Origin: Shouchella shacheensis
Lineage (GTDB): Bacteria; Bacillota; Bacilli; Bacillales; Bacillaceae_D
Direction: 5' to 3'
Length of the DNA stretch: 64,000 nucleotides
Assembly: GCF_001484965.1 (NCBI RefSeq)
Contig: NZ_LLYY01000018.1
Coordinates: 1-64,000, forward strand
Shown here: positions 46,917 through 55,514 of the stretch, one piece after another
Layout: the number at the start of each line of letters is the position of its first letter
Position numbering within the stretch: position 1 is the stretch's first letter
Translations under genes and position numbers: made by a program
The notes under the pieces: model-generated
Database searches by the model: none
Told to the model about the DNA's origin: nothing
The model's input: only the letters and a program-made list of their open reading frames with translations

Positions 46917-48524
46917 ATGACATATTTTGTAGACTTCAAGATTTCGGATCAAGTAAAACGCGCTGTTGCGGATATGGGGTTTGAAGAACCTTCTCCGATT
47001 CAGGAAAAAGCAATTCCGGCGATTTTAGAAGGAGGCGATGTGATTGGCCAGGCCCAGACGGGTACGGGGAAAACGGCTGCGTTCGGCATCCCGATCGTCG
47101 ATAAAGTAACCGAGGAGCGCCGCGTGCAAGCGTTGATCATTACGCCCACTCGCGAGCTCGCGATTCAAGTGTCTGGTGAGTTGCAAAAGCTCTCTGCGCA
47201 TAAGCGAGTGCGAACGCTTCCTATTTACGGCGGGCAATCTATTGGTTATCAAATCAAGGCACTAAAACAAGGCGCTCAAGTGGTAATTGGCACGCCAGGA
47301 CGGATGCTTGATCACTTGCGTCGAGGGACGCTTCAGCTCGATCAGGTGCACACGGTAGTGCTCGATGAAGCAGACGAAATGCTTGATATGGGCTTTGTCG
47401 ATGACATTGAATCGATCTTAAAGAAAGTGAACGAGACCAGACAAACACTGCTTTTTTCAGCGACGATGCCTCCAGCGATTCGTAAGCTTTCTCGCAAATA
47501 CATGCAAAACCCGGCCACTGTGACGATTAATAAAGGCGAAGTTACCGCTCCGTTGATTGAGCAAATGTATTACAAAGTGCTTGAGCGCAACAAAGTGGAT
47601 TCTCTTTGCCGCATTATTGATAGCGATGAGGTCGAGCTTGGGATTCTGTTTTGTCGAACGAAAAAAGGCGTGGCCGAACTAACCGAAGCTTTGCAAGCGC
47701 GCGGGTATTTAGCGGACGGGCTACACGGGGATCTGACTCAATCTCAGCGTGATGTGGTCATGAAAAAATTTCGTGATTCTGCAATTGGGTTTTTGATTGC
47801 GACAGATGTCGCCGCACGAGGGATTGATGTAGAAAATGTCAGCCACGTGATTAACTATGATATTCCGCAAGATCCAGAAAGTTATGTGCACAGAATTGGA
47901 CGTACGGGCCGTGCAGGACGCAAAGGAATTGCGTTAACGCTTGTAACGCCGCGTGAAATGAAGCATTTACGTGCCATTGAAAAGGAAATCAAAATGTCGA
48001 TTCCCTCTCAACAAGTTCCTTCGATCGAAGAAGTGGTGGAGAAGCAGCGAAGCTCCTGGAAAAAGCTCGTGGCTGATACGATTGAGAATGGCGGCGACGA
48101 CATGGAACTTTTTACACCGCTTGTTGATGATATCTTAGCGGAGCAAGACTCCAAACGAGTGATCGCCGCACTGCTCAAGCTGAATTTCTCAACGGAGTCG
48201 AAAACCGAAGAAGCCGGGTACAGCTTTGGCGAAACGGGCGGAGCGAAAGGCATGGTGCGGTTCTTTATCAATGTTGGCCGCAACGTGAATTTAACACCGA
48301 AAATTCTTGGCGATGAAATCAGCCGTTTAGTCGGTATTCCGGTGAAAACGATCGGACGTATTGATATATTCGACAACTTTTCATTTGTTGATGTGCCAGA
48401 GGAAGCGGCACCATTTGTGTACGAAGGCTTACGTTATTCACGAATTAACGGAGCACGTGTTAATTTGGAACCTGCAAAACCTCGACCGAAACGCGACCGT
48501 CGCACGCCAGCACGTCGTTCATAA
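46917..48524 (+). CDS. DEAD-box RNA helicase with C-terminal DbpA-type RNA-binding domain
   Basis: 535-aa ATP-dependent RNA helicase. Motifs in order: AQTGTGKT, PTRELA, DEADEM, SAT, RIGRTGR. After the helicase core comes a linker and a DbpA-like RNA-recognition domain (FFINVGRNVNLTPKILGDEI) with a basic tail. DbpA/YxiN bind hairpin 92 of 23S rRNA, while CsdA/DeaD members are cold-shock helicases; the length fits a DeaD/CshA-type protein. ATG 46917 after AAAAGGAG, nine bases from cinA. This insertion separates cinA and recA. Confidence 0.9.
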   Translation: MTYFVDFKISDQVKRAVADMGFEEPSPIQEKAIPAILEGGDVIGQAQTGTGKTAAFGIPIVDKVTEERRVQALIITPTRELAIQVSGELQKLSAHKRVRTLPIYGGQSIGYQIKALKQGAQVVIGTPGRMLDHLRRGTLQLDQVHTVVLDEADEMLDMGFVDDIESILKKVNETRQTLLFSATMPPAIRKLSRKYMQNPATVTINKGEVTAPLIEQMYYKVLERNKVDSLCRIIDSDEVELGILFCRTKKGVAELTEALQARGYLADGLHGDLTQSQRDVVMKKFRDSAIGFLIATDVAARGIDVENVSHVINYDIPQDPESYVHRIGRTGRAGRKGIALTLVTPREMKHLRAIEKEIKMSIPSQQVPSIEEVVEKQRSSWKKLVADTIENGGDDMELFTPLVDDILAEQDSKRVIAALLKLNFSTESKTEEAGYSFGETGGAKGMVRFFINVGRNVNLTPKILGDEISRLVGIPVKTIGRIDIFDNFSFVDVPEEAAPFVYEGLRYSRINGARVNLEPAKPRPKRDRRTPARRS

Positions 48525-48531
48525 CTTTGAA

Positions 48532-48560
48532 CCGGGAGAGCTTCTGGCCTCCCGGATTTC
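48532..48560 (+). terminator. Terminator-like hairpin after the helicase gene
   Basis: CCGGGAG (48532-48538) pairs with CTCCCGG (48549-48555); only ATTTCC follows, so termination may be weak and may be helped by the repeat next to it. Confidence 0.6.
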
Positions 48561-48733
48561 CAGCTGCGGCGGGTAAAAGCCTAAGATTTTAAGTCCTACA
48601 CCGAAATGCAAGTGTAGGATTTTCTGGGCGGTCTTTCCAACGCACAAGACGTGCGAGTGTCGTCTATGCCACAAGTCGTAGCGCTTTGGGCGACCAAAAT
48701 TTTTCCTTTCTGTTCGGCCCGCCTCCGCCTTTC
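48560..48733 (+). repeat. Enlarged copy of the palindromic repeat, with internal insertion
   Basis: 174 bases rather than about 120. Left CAGCTGCGGCGGGTAAAAGC and right GTTCGGCCCGCCTCCGCCTTTC are recognisable; CCTACAC/GTGTAGG forms the usual inner stem, but some 60 extra bases lie in the right arm, containing GCACAAGACGTGC-type small inverted repeats. Confidence 0.75.
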
Positions 48734-48763
48734 GTACCTTCCAATTTCCTTTCTGAAAACAAG

Positions 48764-48777
48764 CGAATAAATGTTCG
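48764..48777 (+). promoter_or_regulatory. LexA (DinR) box of recA
   Basis: CGAATAAATGTTCG differs from the Gram-positive SOS consensus CGAACRNRYGTTYG at one position of the left half and closely resembles the known B. subtilis recA box (CGAATATGCGTTCG). It lies 9 bases upstream of the predicted -35, fitting repression by LexA. Confidence 0.8.
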
Positions 48778-48786
48778 GGAAACCTA

Positions 48787-48815
48787 TTGGCAAAACCCAA
48801 AAAATCCGTTATGAT
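48787..48815 (+). promoter_or_regulatory. Sigma-A promoter of recA
   Basis: TTGGCA (48787-48792), 17-base spacer, TATGAT (48810-48815). A half-site GTTCG at 48824-48828 lies close to the expected transcription start. Confidence 0.75.
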
Positions 48816-48902
48816 AGATACATGTTCGCTAAACCTATGAAACATGCAACCGTCTAATAGATCCACGTGGTGATAAAATAGCGATTGATAAGGAGAGATT
48901 TG

Positions 48903-49958
48903 ATGAGCAATGAGCGAAAACAGGCGCTAGATGTAGCGCTACGTCAAATTGAGAAGCAGTTTGGAAAAGGATCGATCATGAAGCTAGGGGAACAAGCGGA
49001 AAATCGTGTCTCCACGATTTCAAGTGGAGCCCTTGCGGTGGACATTGCTCTTGGTGTTGGTGGGTACCCAAGAGGTCGTGTAATCGAAGTCTACGGGCCG
49101 GAATCGTCCGGGAAGACGACGGTCTCTCTGCACGCCATCGCTGAAGTACAGCGAAACGGTGGGCAGGCCGCATTTATTGATGCAGAGCACGCACTTGATC
49201 CTGTGTACGCGCAGAAGCTTGGTGTTGATATTGATGAGCTGCTTCTTTCACAGCCGGACACAGGGGAGCAGGCTCTGGAAATTGCGGAAGCACTTGTCCG
49301 CAGCGGGGCGGTGGATATCGTTGTTGTTGATAGTGTCGCGGCTCTTGTGCCAAAGGCTGAGATTGAAGGGGAAATGGGCGACAGCCACGTTGGCTTGCAG
49401 GCTCGTCTCATGTCTCAGGCGCTTCGTAAGCTTTCCGGGGCGACAAACAAATCGAAGACGATTGCGATTTTCATCAACCAAATCCGTGAGAAAATCGGCG
49501 TGATGTTTGGAAATCCGGAAACCACACCTGGGGGGCGTGCCCTGAAGTTCTACTCGTCCGTTCGTTTAGAAGTTCGCCGAGCGGAGGCGTTGAAGCAAGG
49601 AAATGAAATTGTTGGCAATCGCACCAAGATTAAGATCGTGAAGAACAAAGTCGCGCCTCCATTCAAGCTCGCTGAAGTGGACATTATGTACGGGGAAGGA
49701 ATTTCCCGCGAAGGGTCAATTCTTGACATTGCTGCGGATGTGGACATTGTGGAAAAAAGTGGAGCCTGGTATTCGTTTCAAGGAGAGCGGCTTGGGCAAG
49801 GACGGGAGAACTCGAAGCTATTCTTAAAAGAAAACCCGGAAATGACCGCTGAAATTGAGCGTCTCGTTCGTGATCACCACGGGTTAAACGGTGAAGGAAA
49901 AGTCGAAGGGGAAGAAGATGATAAAACGCTTGAAGATGTCCCACTCGACTTGAAATAA
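48903..49958 (+). CDS. recA: Recombinase RecA
   Basis: Forms filaments on single-stranded DNA for homologous recombination and activates LexA self-cleavage. The 351-aa protein has Walker [10 protein letters not shown], Walker B in [12 protein letters not shown], loop L1/L2 regions ([20 protein letters not shown] in two blocks, then [20 protein letters not shown] adjoining) and the acidic C-terminus. ATG 48903 gives the family start MSNERKQAL after AAGGAGAG. It has its own promoter and LexA box, and a terminator. Confidence 0.98.
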   Translation: MSNERKQALDVALRQIEKQFGKGSIMKLGEQAENRVSTISSGALAVDIALGVGGYPRGRVIEVYGPESSGKTTVSLHAIAEVQRNGGQAAFIDAEHALDPVYAQKLGVDIDELLLSQPDTGEQALEIAEALVRSGAVDIVVVDSVAALVPKAEIEGEMGDSHVGLQARLMSQALRKLSGATNKSKTIAIFINQIREKIGVMFGNPETTPGGRALKFYSSVRLEVRRAEALKQGNEIVGNRTKIKIVKNKVAPPFKLAEVDIMYGEGISREGSILDIAADVDIVEKSGAWYSFQGERLGQGRENSKLFLKENPEMTAEIERLVRDHHGLNGEGKVEGEEDDKTLEDVPLDLK

Positions 49959-49974
49959 GCGAGCAAACAGCACA

Positions 49975-50002
49975 GGCTGTCCCGTTTGGGGCGGCCTTTT
50001 CT
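49975..50002 (+). terminator. Terminator after recA
   Basis: GGCTGTCCC (49975-49983) pairs with GGGGCGGCC (49988-49996) through nine pairs including G-U, loop GTTT, then TTTTCTTT. The remaining bases to 50231 hold no recognised gene; GTCTTTC/GGAAGAC around 50097-50118 is a possible leader hairpin. Confidence 0.85.
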
Positions 50003-50231
50003 TTAACGAATAAGGAGTGGGAGCTATCAAAGCAGTAAATCCCAGCGCCTCGATCCCTGTTCTTGAAAGGGAGTGCCACACGCTCCATCCAGCACAGTCT
50101 TTCTAAGGAGAGGAAGACCGTAGCAACTTTTATACTGGACAACTCTCCTAGGTAAAGCGCATGATGGGAAGAGAATCTGGCGAGATCATGCTGAATTAAA
50201 AAACGCTAAGGATGAATGGAGGAGGTGGGCA

Positions 50232-51224
50232 ATGAAGTTTCTGTATTTTACCGACACGCATATTCGTGGTACGGCTCCAAAAAACCGCTTGGATGCGTTC
50301 CCTGAAACGCTGAAGGGGAAAATTACAGAAGTGCTCCAGATTGCGAAACGTGAAGAAGTGGATGTGCTTCTCCACGGCGGAGATGTCTTTGACCGCCCTG
50401 ATTTGTCACCAAGTGTCGTTGGCCAATTTGCGCAACTTTTTCGCGACGTAGACGCACCAATTTACACAATTTCAGGCAACCACGATACATTCGGGCATAA
50501 CCCGGACACCGTCTCAAGGACGATGCTAGGACTTCTCGATGCTTTTGGCATCATGAAGTTGATTCATCCGGGAGAACCGGTTGTGATTGAGGGAGAAGGC
50601 GTGCGTGTTCAAATTTCTGGCCAGCCGTATCACTACGATTTGGACCAGCGTGACCCGAAGCTCGACTATTATCCGCTCAATGATACAAAGGCCGATGTCT
50701 TGATTCATCTTGCCCACAGTATGCTCGTTGAAAAAGCGTTACCGGAAGGGATTCCTCATACCCTCGTGGACCATATTTGGACCACCCCCGCTGATGTGAT
50801 TCTTACCGGGCACTTTCACAGCGGCTTCGGCATTAAAGAGCGAGATGGCAAGTTTATCTGCAATCCAGGTGCAATCTCACGCATCAATAACCACTGGACC
50901 GAGATGGAACGCCTTCCGAAAGTGATTATAGGCACGATCACTCATAAAGACGGGATCTCTTTAAGAGAAGAAACACTGACCGTTGCTAAAAAAGGCAGTG
51001 AGGTGCTTGACCGTACTTATATTGAGAAAGCGGGACATCAAGAAGAGAAGCTTCATGAGTTTGTCCAGCAGGTTCGCGAACAATCGAGTTTTCAAACACT
51101 GCAAATGAGTGACATCATTCAAGAACTGGCGACGCTCTCGAATGTGGAAGAGAAAGTCAAGCAGGAAGCCTTACGAAGAATGACAGCGGTGGAAGAGCGC
51201 TGGGAAGGGGGCGAAGGTGAGTAA
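50232..51224 (+). CDS. SbcD/Mre11-like metallophosphoesterase (DNA repair nuclease subunit)
   Basis: 330-aa calcineurin-like phosphoesterase with the nuclease motifs DTHIRG (residues 8-13), HGGDVFDRPD, SGNHDTFG, a central LIHLAHSM and TGHFHSGFG, the arrangement found in Mre11/SbcD. The C-terminal ~75 residues are helical and may bind the ATPase. ATG 50232 follows GGAGGAGG. It overlaps the ATPase gene by eight bases, as sbcD and sbcC usually do. It is shorter than E. coli SbcD and resembles phage gp47-type proteins. Confidence 0.9.
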   Translation: MKFLYFTDTHIRGTAPKNRLDAFPETLKGKITEVLQIAKREEVDVLLHGGDVFDRPDLSPSVVGQFAQLFRDVDAPIYTISGNHDTFGHNPDTVSRTMLGLLDAFGIMKLIHPGEPVVIEGEGVRVQISGQPYHYDLDQRDPKLDYYPLNDTKADVLIHLAHSMLVEKALPEGIPHTLVDHIWTTPADVILTGHFHSGFGIKERDGKFICNPGAISRINNHWTEMERLPKVIIGTITHKDGISLREETLTVAKKGSEVLDRTYIEKAGHQEEKLHEFVQQVREQSSFQTLQMSDIIQELATLSNVEEKVKQEALRRMTAVEERWEGGEGE

Positions 51225-52629
51225 TATACGGACGGTAAGGCTAGAGAACTTTCAATCGCATTTTGATACGACACTCACGCTTGATGACGGCTTGAATGTC
51301 CTTATTGGTCAATCGGATAGTGGCAAGACGGCGGTCTTACGCGGCGTTCGCTGGGTGCTGTTTAACCAGCCGCGAGGGACGGACTTTATCCGCGTGGGAG
51401 CAGATTTTGTTCGCGTCACCGTGACATTTGCCAGCGGTGTCGCGATTGTTAGAGAAAGGACAAGCTCGAAAAATCGCTATATCGTGAAAAAGCTTGACCA
51501 AGAGGACCTGGTTCTTGAAGGCTTCGGGATTCATGTGCCGGAAGAAGTCCTGGATGCTCATGGTATGCGAGGCTTTCGTATTGATGGAGACAATGAATGG
51601 CATTTGCAAGTAGCTCAACAGCTTGATGGCCCTTTTCTCCTTGAGCAAACAGCTTCCTTGCGTGCGAAAACGATTGGAAGGATGAGCGGCGCGCACTATC
51701 TTGATATGGCGATTCGGGATACGTCACGGGATTTGCTCAGTGTTCACCAGCGAATGAAACATAAAGAACAAGAAGCAAATGAAGTTTCAGAGGCATTAAA
51801 ACCTTTTCGTCATCTGCATGAGGCGAAAAAAAAGATCGACCGAGGAGTGTCTGCCTTAGAAAAAGCAAGAGAAAAGCAAGCGAAACTCGATCGATTAAAG
51901 AGAGCAGCACAAAGATACCGTGCGCTGGAAGCTGAGAGAGCACAGACGCAAAACCAGCTCCAACTAATCGAGGGTCTTTCCATTTGGCAAGAACTCTATG
52001 AGAAGACAAGTCAGGACCTCCTTCATCACCAAAAGCTAAACCACGCCAAAAAGCAGCTAGCAAGCTATGAAAAGGACCTGCACACTTGTCAGAGCTGGAT
52101 GGAAAAGACGAAAACCATTCATGAAGCAGGAGAGGGTTTTCATCATGTGAGTCGGATCTCAGAGCGTCTGAAGCGTTTAGCAAGGCTGCAACAAGAGGCA
52201 AACAGACAAGCGGAGATGGAGAAAAAAGTCGAACAAGCACTGTCGCAAACGAACTTTGTCACCGTTCTTTCAGGTGAGCAGTTGGCGAAGATTAAAGAAC
52301 AACAACAACGAAAGCAGCAGCTTATGCAAGCAAAAGAGCGGTTTTTAGCGATCAAGCGTGAGCGTAAGCGCATAGAAACCGATGTGACGGTAGGTACACG
52401 TGCTGAGAAGGCAAAGGCGTATATGGAGAGCGCGATTCATTCTAAGGAACGGCTGCGTACACTTCAAGACATGGGACAGAAACTAGAAGAGATGCAAAAG
52501 CGGTTGCGTGAAGGAAAGGCCTTTGTTGAAAAGCAAGAGGAGCAAGAGGAGACGTTAAAAAATCAACAGGAAGAGCAGTTAAAGAAGATGAGCATCTGTC
52601 CAACATGTGGGCAAGCCATTCACGCCTAA
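51217..52629 (+). CDS. N-terminal half of a Rad50/SbcC-like ATPase, ending at a zinc hook
   Basis: 470-aa protein. The first ~190 residues are a Rad50-type head with the FQSHFDTTLTLDDGLN strand pair and Walker A GQSDSGKT (near residues 32-39). The rest is predicted coiled coil, and the last residues are CPTCGQAIHA: the CxxC of a zinc hook, which in Rad50/SbcC sits in the middle of the protein at the coiled-coil tip. No Walker B is present. GTG 51217 follows AAGGGGGCGAAGG. The chain therefore stops where a full Rad50 would turn back. Confidence 0.88.
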   Translation: MSNIRTVRLENFQSHFDTTLTLDDGLNVLIGQSDSGKTAVLRGVRWVLFNQPRGTDFIRVGADFVRVTVTFASGVAIVRERTSSKNRYIVKKLDQEDLVLEGFGIHVPEEVLDAHGMRGFRIDGDNEWHLQVAQQLDGPFLLEQTASLRAKTIGRMSGAHYLDMAIRDTSRDLLSVHQRMKHKEQEANEVSEALKPFRHLHEAKKKIDRGVSALEKAREKQAKLDRLKRAAQRYRALEAERAQTQNQLQLIEGLSIWQELYEKTSQDLLHHQKLNHAKKQLASYEKDLHTCQSWMEKTKTIHEAGEGFHHVSRISERLKRLARLQQEANRQAEMEKKVEQALSQTNFVTVLSGEQLAKIKEQQQRKQQLMQAKERFLAIKRERKRIETDVTVGTRAEKAKAYMESAIHSKERLRTLQDMGQKLEEMQKRLREGKAFVEKQEEQEETLKNQQEEQLKKMSICPTCGQAIHA

Positions 52630-52645
52630 GGCGAGGAGGAGAAAA

Positions 52646-52903
52646 ATGAAACAAGTCGAGCAAGATCTTGAGAGAATGAAGCAGTCCCTTGATAAAGCAC
52701 GGGATGTACGCTATCGAGCCGAGGCAAAGCTTGAAGAACTGGAAAATCAAAAAAAGCGATTGCTTGGCGAACTAGAAGAGCTGGGCGTCAAACCAGAGAT
52801 GATTGATACAGAAATTGAGCAGCTTGAGTCCGAGATTGAGCGCTCGATGCAAGAGGCATGGTCGCTCATTCCGAAGGAGCTTCACGGTCATGAGCAGCAG
52901 TAG
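52646..52903 (+). CDS. Small coiled-coil protein between the two Rad50-like halves
   Basis: 85-aa, strongly charged helical protein (EQDLERMKQSLDKARD, LEELENQKKRLLGELEELG). It follows the zinc-hook half by 16 bases, with GAGGAGG before ATG 52646, and overlaps the next gene by 14 bases. No family recognised. It could be a piece of the returning coiled coil or a subunit that bridges the halves. Confidence 0.75.
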   Translation: MKQVEQDLERMKQSLDKARDVRYRAEAKLEELENQKKRLLGELEELGVKPEMIDTEIEQLESEIERSMQEAWSLIPKELHGHEQQ

Positions 52904-53558
52904 AGCCGAGGAGATGGCAGAGCTCGAAGTTGCTCTTCGTACTGCCCGCGACCAGTGGACACGCCTTGACGAAAAACGCAGATTGCTTAAGGAACGTTTT
53001 GACGCGGCCAATGCTGAGCTAGAAGCATACAGAGAAACAAGCGACACGTATGAAAAAGCGAGAGTGCTCTTGCAACAATCAGCAGAGTATGCAAGGCGTC
53101 AGGCTAAGCAGCAAATGGAGACACTGGTTACTAATGCGCTTCAGTATGTGTTCGGACCGCTGATTTCCTTTCAGATTGAGCTTGAAGAGCACGGGAGCAA
53201 GGCGGTTGCAGAAATGTACGTTGTTTCTGATTATGAGGGAACCCGCGTAAAAACAAAGCCTCAGGATGCACGGGGTGGAGGCGTTGTTGATATTGTCACA
53301 CTTGCGCTCCGCGTTGCCTTAATGGAAACCGTTCAGCCTCGTGTTCAAGGCCCCCTTTTGCTTGATGAACCGGGGAAGCATGTCTCAGGCGAATATACCT
53401 ATTACCTATATGAATTTCTTAAATCACTTTCGACAATGTTCGGTCGACAAATTCTCATGATTACACATAATACACATTTAACGGAATCGGGCGACAAAGC
53501 GTTTGCTGTCGACATTCGAGAAGGTGTAAGCGAACTCTTCGAACTTACTGACGCTTGA
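52890..53558 (+). CDS. C-terminal half of a Rad50/SbcC-like ATPase
   Basis: 222-aa protein. About 80 residues of coiled coil are followed by an ABC-ATPase C-lobe with a signature-like RGGGVVDIVTLALR (near residue 130), Walker B QGPLLLDEPGKHVSG and an H-loop ITHNTH. No Walker A is present, so it must pair with the upstream N-lobe. ATG 52890 (GAAGGAG 11 bases upstream) is preferred to the longer frame from 52803, which lies wholly inside the previous gene. Confidence 0.85.
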   Translation: MSSSRAEEMAELEVALRTARDQWTRLDEKRRLLKERFDAANAELEAYRETSDTYEKARVLLQQSAEYARRQAKQQMETLVTNALQYVFGPLISFQIELEEHGSKAVAEMYVVSDYEGTRVKTKPQDARGGGVVDIVTLALRVALMETVQPRVQGPLLLDEPGKHVSGEYTYYLYEFLKSLSTMFGRQILMITHNTHLTESGDKAFAVDIREGVSELFELTDA

Positions 53559-53583
53559 CATCAATCCGGCCTCCCCGTACAAT
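53555..53583 (+). promoter_or_regulatory. Sigma-A promoter of rny
   Basis: Perfect TTGACA (53555-53560), 17-base spacer and TACAAT (53578-53583). The -35 overlaps the stop codon of the previous gene. Leader of about 115 bases. Confidence 0.85.
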
Positions 53584-53706
53584 AAATAGATAGAGCGGTA
53601 ATTTTACACGTTTTTATACCGCTACTTGTTTTTCCCAGTGAACAAATGAACTGTTTGAACGATTTATGATTTAACCCAACAATTGGATAGCAAGGGAGGT
53701 GAAACG

Positions 53707-55281
53707 ATGGACTATCTTGTAAATCCCATTATCTTCATCTCTATTTTACTTGTTGTCTCTGCAATCAGTGCATTTGTTGGATATCTTGTTCGAAAATTCC
53801 TCGCTGAAGCGAAAGTGAAGAACGCAAGAACTGACGCGGTGCAAATTATTGAAGACGCAAAACGTGATGCTGAAGCTAGTAAGAAAGAAGCGGTTTTGGA
53901 AGCCAAGGACGAAGTCCACAAGCTTCGAAGTGAGGCAGAACGTGAAGTTCGAGAGCGAAGAAATGAGATTCAGAAACAAGAGCATCGTTTGGTCCAAAAA
54001 GAAGAGGTTCTCGACCGAAAAAGCGAAACTCTCGACAAAAAAGAAGAGTCGTTAGAGCAACGGGAGGAATCTCTCGCCAAAAAACAACGACAAGTTGAAG
54101 AGATGGAAAGTAAAATGGATGAACTTTTACTTGAGCAAAAGCATGAGCTAGAGCGAATTTCTGGCTTAACACGCGAAGAAGCGGGAACGGTGATTCGAGC
54201 GGAGGTTGAGCAGGAACTGGCACATGAGTCCGCGTTGTATGTGAAAGAACGCGTTGCCGAGGCAAAAGAAGAAGCGGATAAGCGCTCGAAAGAAATTTTA
54301 GCACTTGCAATACAGCGTTGTTCTGCGGATCACGTCGCAGAAACAACGGTTTCGGTTGTGACGTTGCCAAATGATGAAATGAAAGGGCGAATCATTGGAC
54401 GAGAGGGACGAAATATTCGTGCCCTAGAGACGCTGACGGGAATTGACCTCATTATTGATGATACCCCAGAAGCTGTCATTCTTTCGGGATTTGATCCGAT
54501 CCGGCGGGAAATCGCTCGTTCGGCTCTTGAAAAGCTCGTTCAAGACGGACGCATTCACCCAGCGCGAATTGAGGAAATGGTGGATAAATCTCGCCGTGAA
54601 GTGGATGAAGCGATTCGCGAATACGGAGAGCAGACAACCTTTGAGGTCGGTGTTCACGGCTTACATCCAGACTTAATCAAGATTCTCGGACGTTTGAAAT
54701 TCCGTACAAGCTATGGGCAAAACGTGCTGAAGCATTCCATGGAAGTCGCTCATCTTACGGGTCTTATGGCAGCGGAACTCGGTGAAGATGTGAAGCTAGC
54801 CAAACGTGCAGGGCTCTTGCATGACATCGGCAAAGCTATTGACCACGAAGTAGAAGGAAGCCACGTTGAGATTGGTGTAGAGCTTGCGACGAAATACAAA
54901 GAACACTCGGTTGTATTGAACGCGATTGCCTCTCACCACGGGGATACAGAGGCAACGTCCATTATATCGACGCTCGTCGCTGCGGCGGATGCACTGTCGG
55001 CCGCCCGCCCGGGAGCGAGACGCGAGACACTGGAAACGTACATTCGCAGGTTAGAAAAGCTTGAGGAAATCTCCGAATCGTTTGATGGGGTTGAGAAAAC
55101 CTTTGCCATTCAAGCAGGACGTGAGGTTCGCATCATGGTTCGGCCGGATGTTGTCGATGATACACTCGCGCATAAGCTAGCCCGTGATATTACAAAGAAA
55201 ATCGAGTCAGAACTCGATTATCCAGGGCATATACGAGTCACCGTCATACGAGAAACACGAGCGGTCGAGTATGCAAAATAA
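53707..55281 (+). CDS. rny: Ribonuclease Y
   Basis: Membrane-anchored endoribonuclease that starts mRNA decay in Bacillus. The 524-aa protein has an N-terminal transmembrane helix ([20 protein letters not shown]), a long coiled coil (about 30-200), a KH domain ([17 protein letters not shown]) and an HD domain with HDIGKA. ATG 53707 follows GGGAGGTG; the frame opens at 53683. It interacts with the YmcA-YlbF-YaaT complex; ymcA lies six kb downstream. Confidence 0.97.
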   Translation: MDYLVNPIIFISILLVVSAISAFVGYLVRKFLAEAKVKNARTDAVQIIEDAKRDAEASKKEAVLEAKDEVHKLRSEAEREVRERRNEIQKQEHRLVQKEEVLDRKSETLDKKEESLEQREESLAKKQRQVEEMESKMDELLLEQKHELERISGLTREEAGTVIRAEVEQELAHESALYVKERVAEAKEEADKRSKEILALAIQRCSADHVAETTVSVVTLPNDEMKGRIIGREGRNIRALETLTGIDLIIDDTPEAVILSGFDPIRREIARSALEKLVQDGRIHPARIEEMVDKSRREVDEAIREYGEQTTFEVGVHGLHPDLIKILGRLKFRTSYGQNVLKHSMEVAHLTGLMAAELGEDVKLAKRAGLLHDIGKAIDHEVEGSHVEIGVELATKYKEHSVVLNAIASHHGDTEATSIISTLVAAADALSAARPGARRETLETYIRRLEKLEEISESFDGVEKTFAIQAGREVRIMVRPDVVDDTLAHKLARDITKKIESELDYPGHIRVTVIRETRAVEYAK

Positions 55282-55309
55282 AGTGGCGCAAGCCACTTTA
55301 TTTTGTTTT
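55279..55309 (+). terminator. Terminator overlapping the rny stop codon
   Basis: TAAAGTGGC (55279-55287) pairs with GCCACTTTA (55292-55300), loop GCAA, then TTTTGTTTT. The TAA of rny is the base of the stem. Confidence 0.88.
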
Positions 55310-55318
55310 GAGTAAATA

Positions 55319-55438
55319 GAAAGGTGGAGGCGGGTTGGTCAGAAGCGAGAATTTTGGAAGGCCTAACAAAAGAAATCCCGACCTTGGATTTCGTTGTTAG
55401 GGCTGAAAAATCTCGAGCTTTTACCCGTCGAAACTAGA
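55319..55438 (-). repeat. Intergenic palindromic repeat, type A, inverted orientation
   Basis: The only copies on the - strand are here. Read on the - strand it starts TCTAGTTTCGACGGGTAAAA and ends GACCAACCCGCCTCCACCTTTC, with CTAACA/TGTTAG inside. Confidence 0.87.
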
Positions 55439-55442
55439 TCAA

Positions 55443-55472
55443 GAAAGGTGGAGGCGAGTTGGTCAGAAGCCT
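55443..55472 (-). repeat. Right-arm fragment of the palindromic repeat, inverted
   Basis: GAAAGGTGGAGGCGAGTTGG then TCAGAAGC, the same as the outer right arm of the copy at 55319 but truncated after 30 bases. Confidence 0.7.
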
Positions 55473-55514
55473 ATAGCTACGGATGCATATTTTATAATAG
55501 AAAGAGGACTTCGT

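Noticed and set aside
52607-52903. Longer start for the small coiled-coil gene (from 52607)
   Set aside because: That start lies inside the previous gene without a ribosome-binding site, whereas ATG 52646 follows GAGGAGG at good spacing.
53531-53545. CGAACTCTTCGAACTT considered as a LexA box upstream of rny
   Set aside because: It is a direct repeat of CGAAC and not the required inverted GAAC/GTTC, and it lies inside the ATPase gene.
55493-55498. TATAAT just before ymdB as a promoter
   Set aside because: It is only 17 bases from the start codon, has no -35 and overlaps the ribosome-binding region; expression by read-through or an undetected promoter is as likely.
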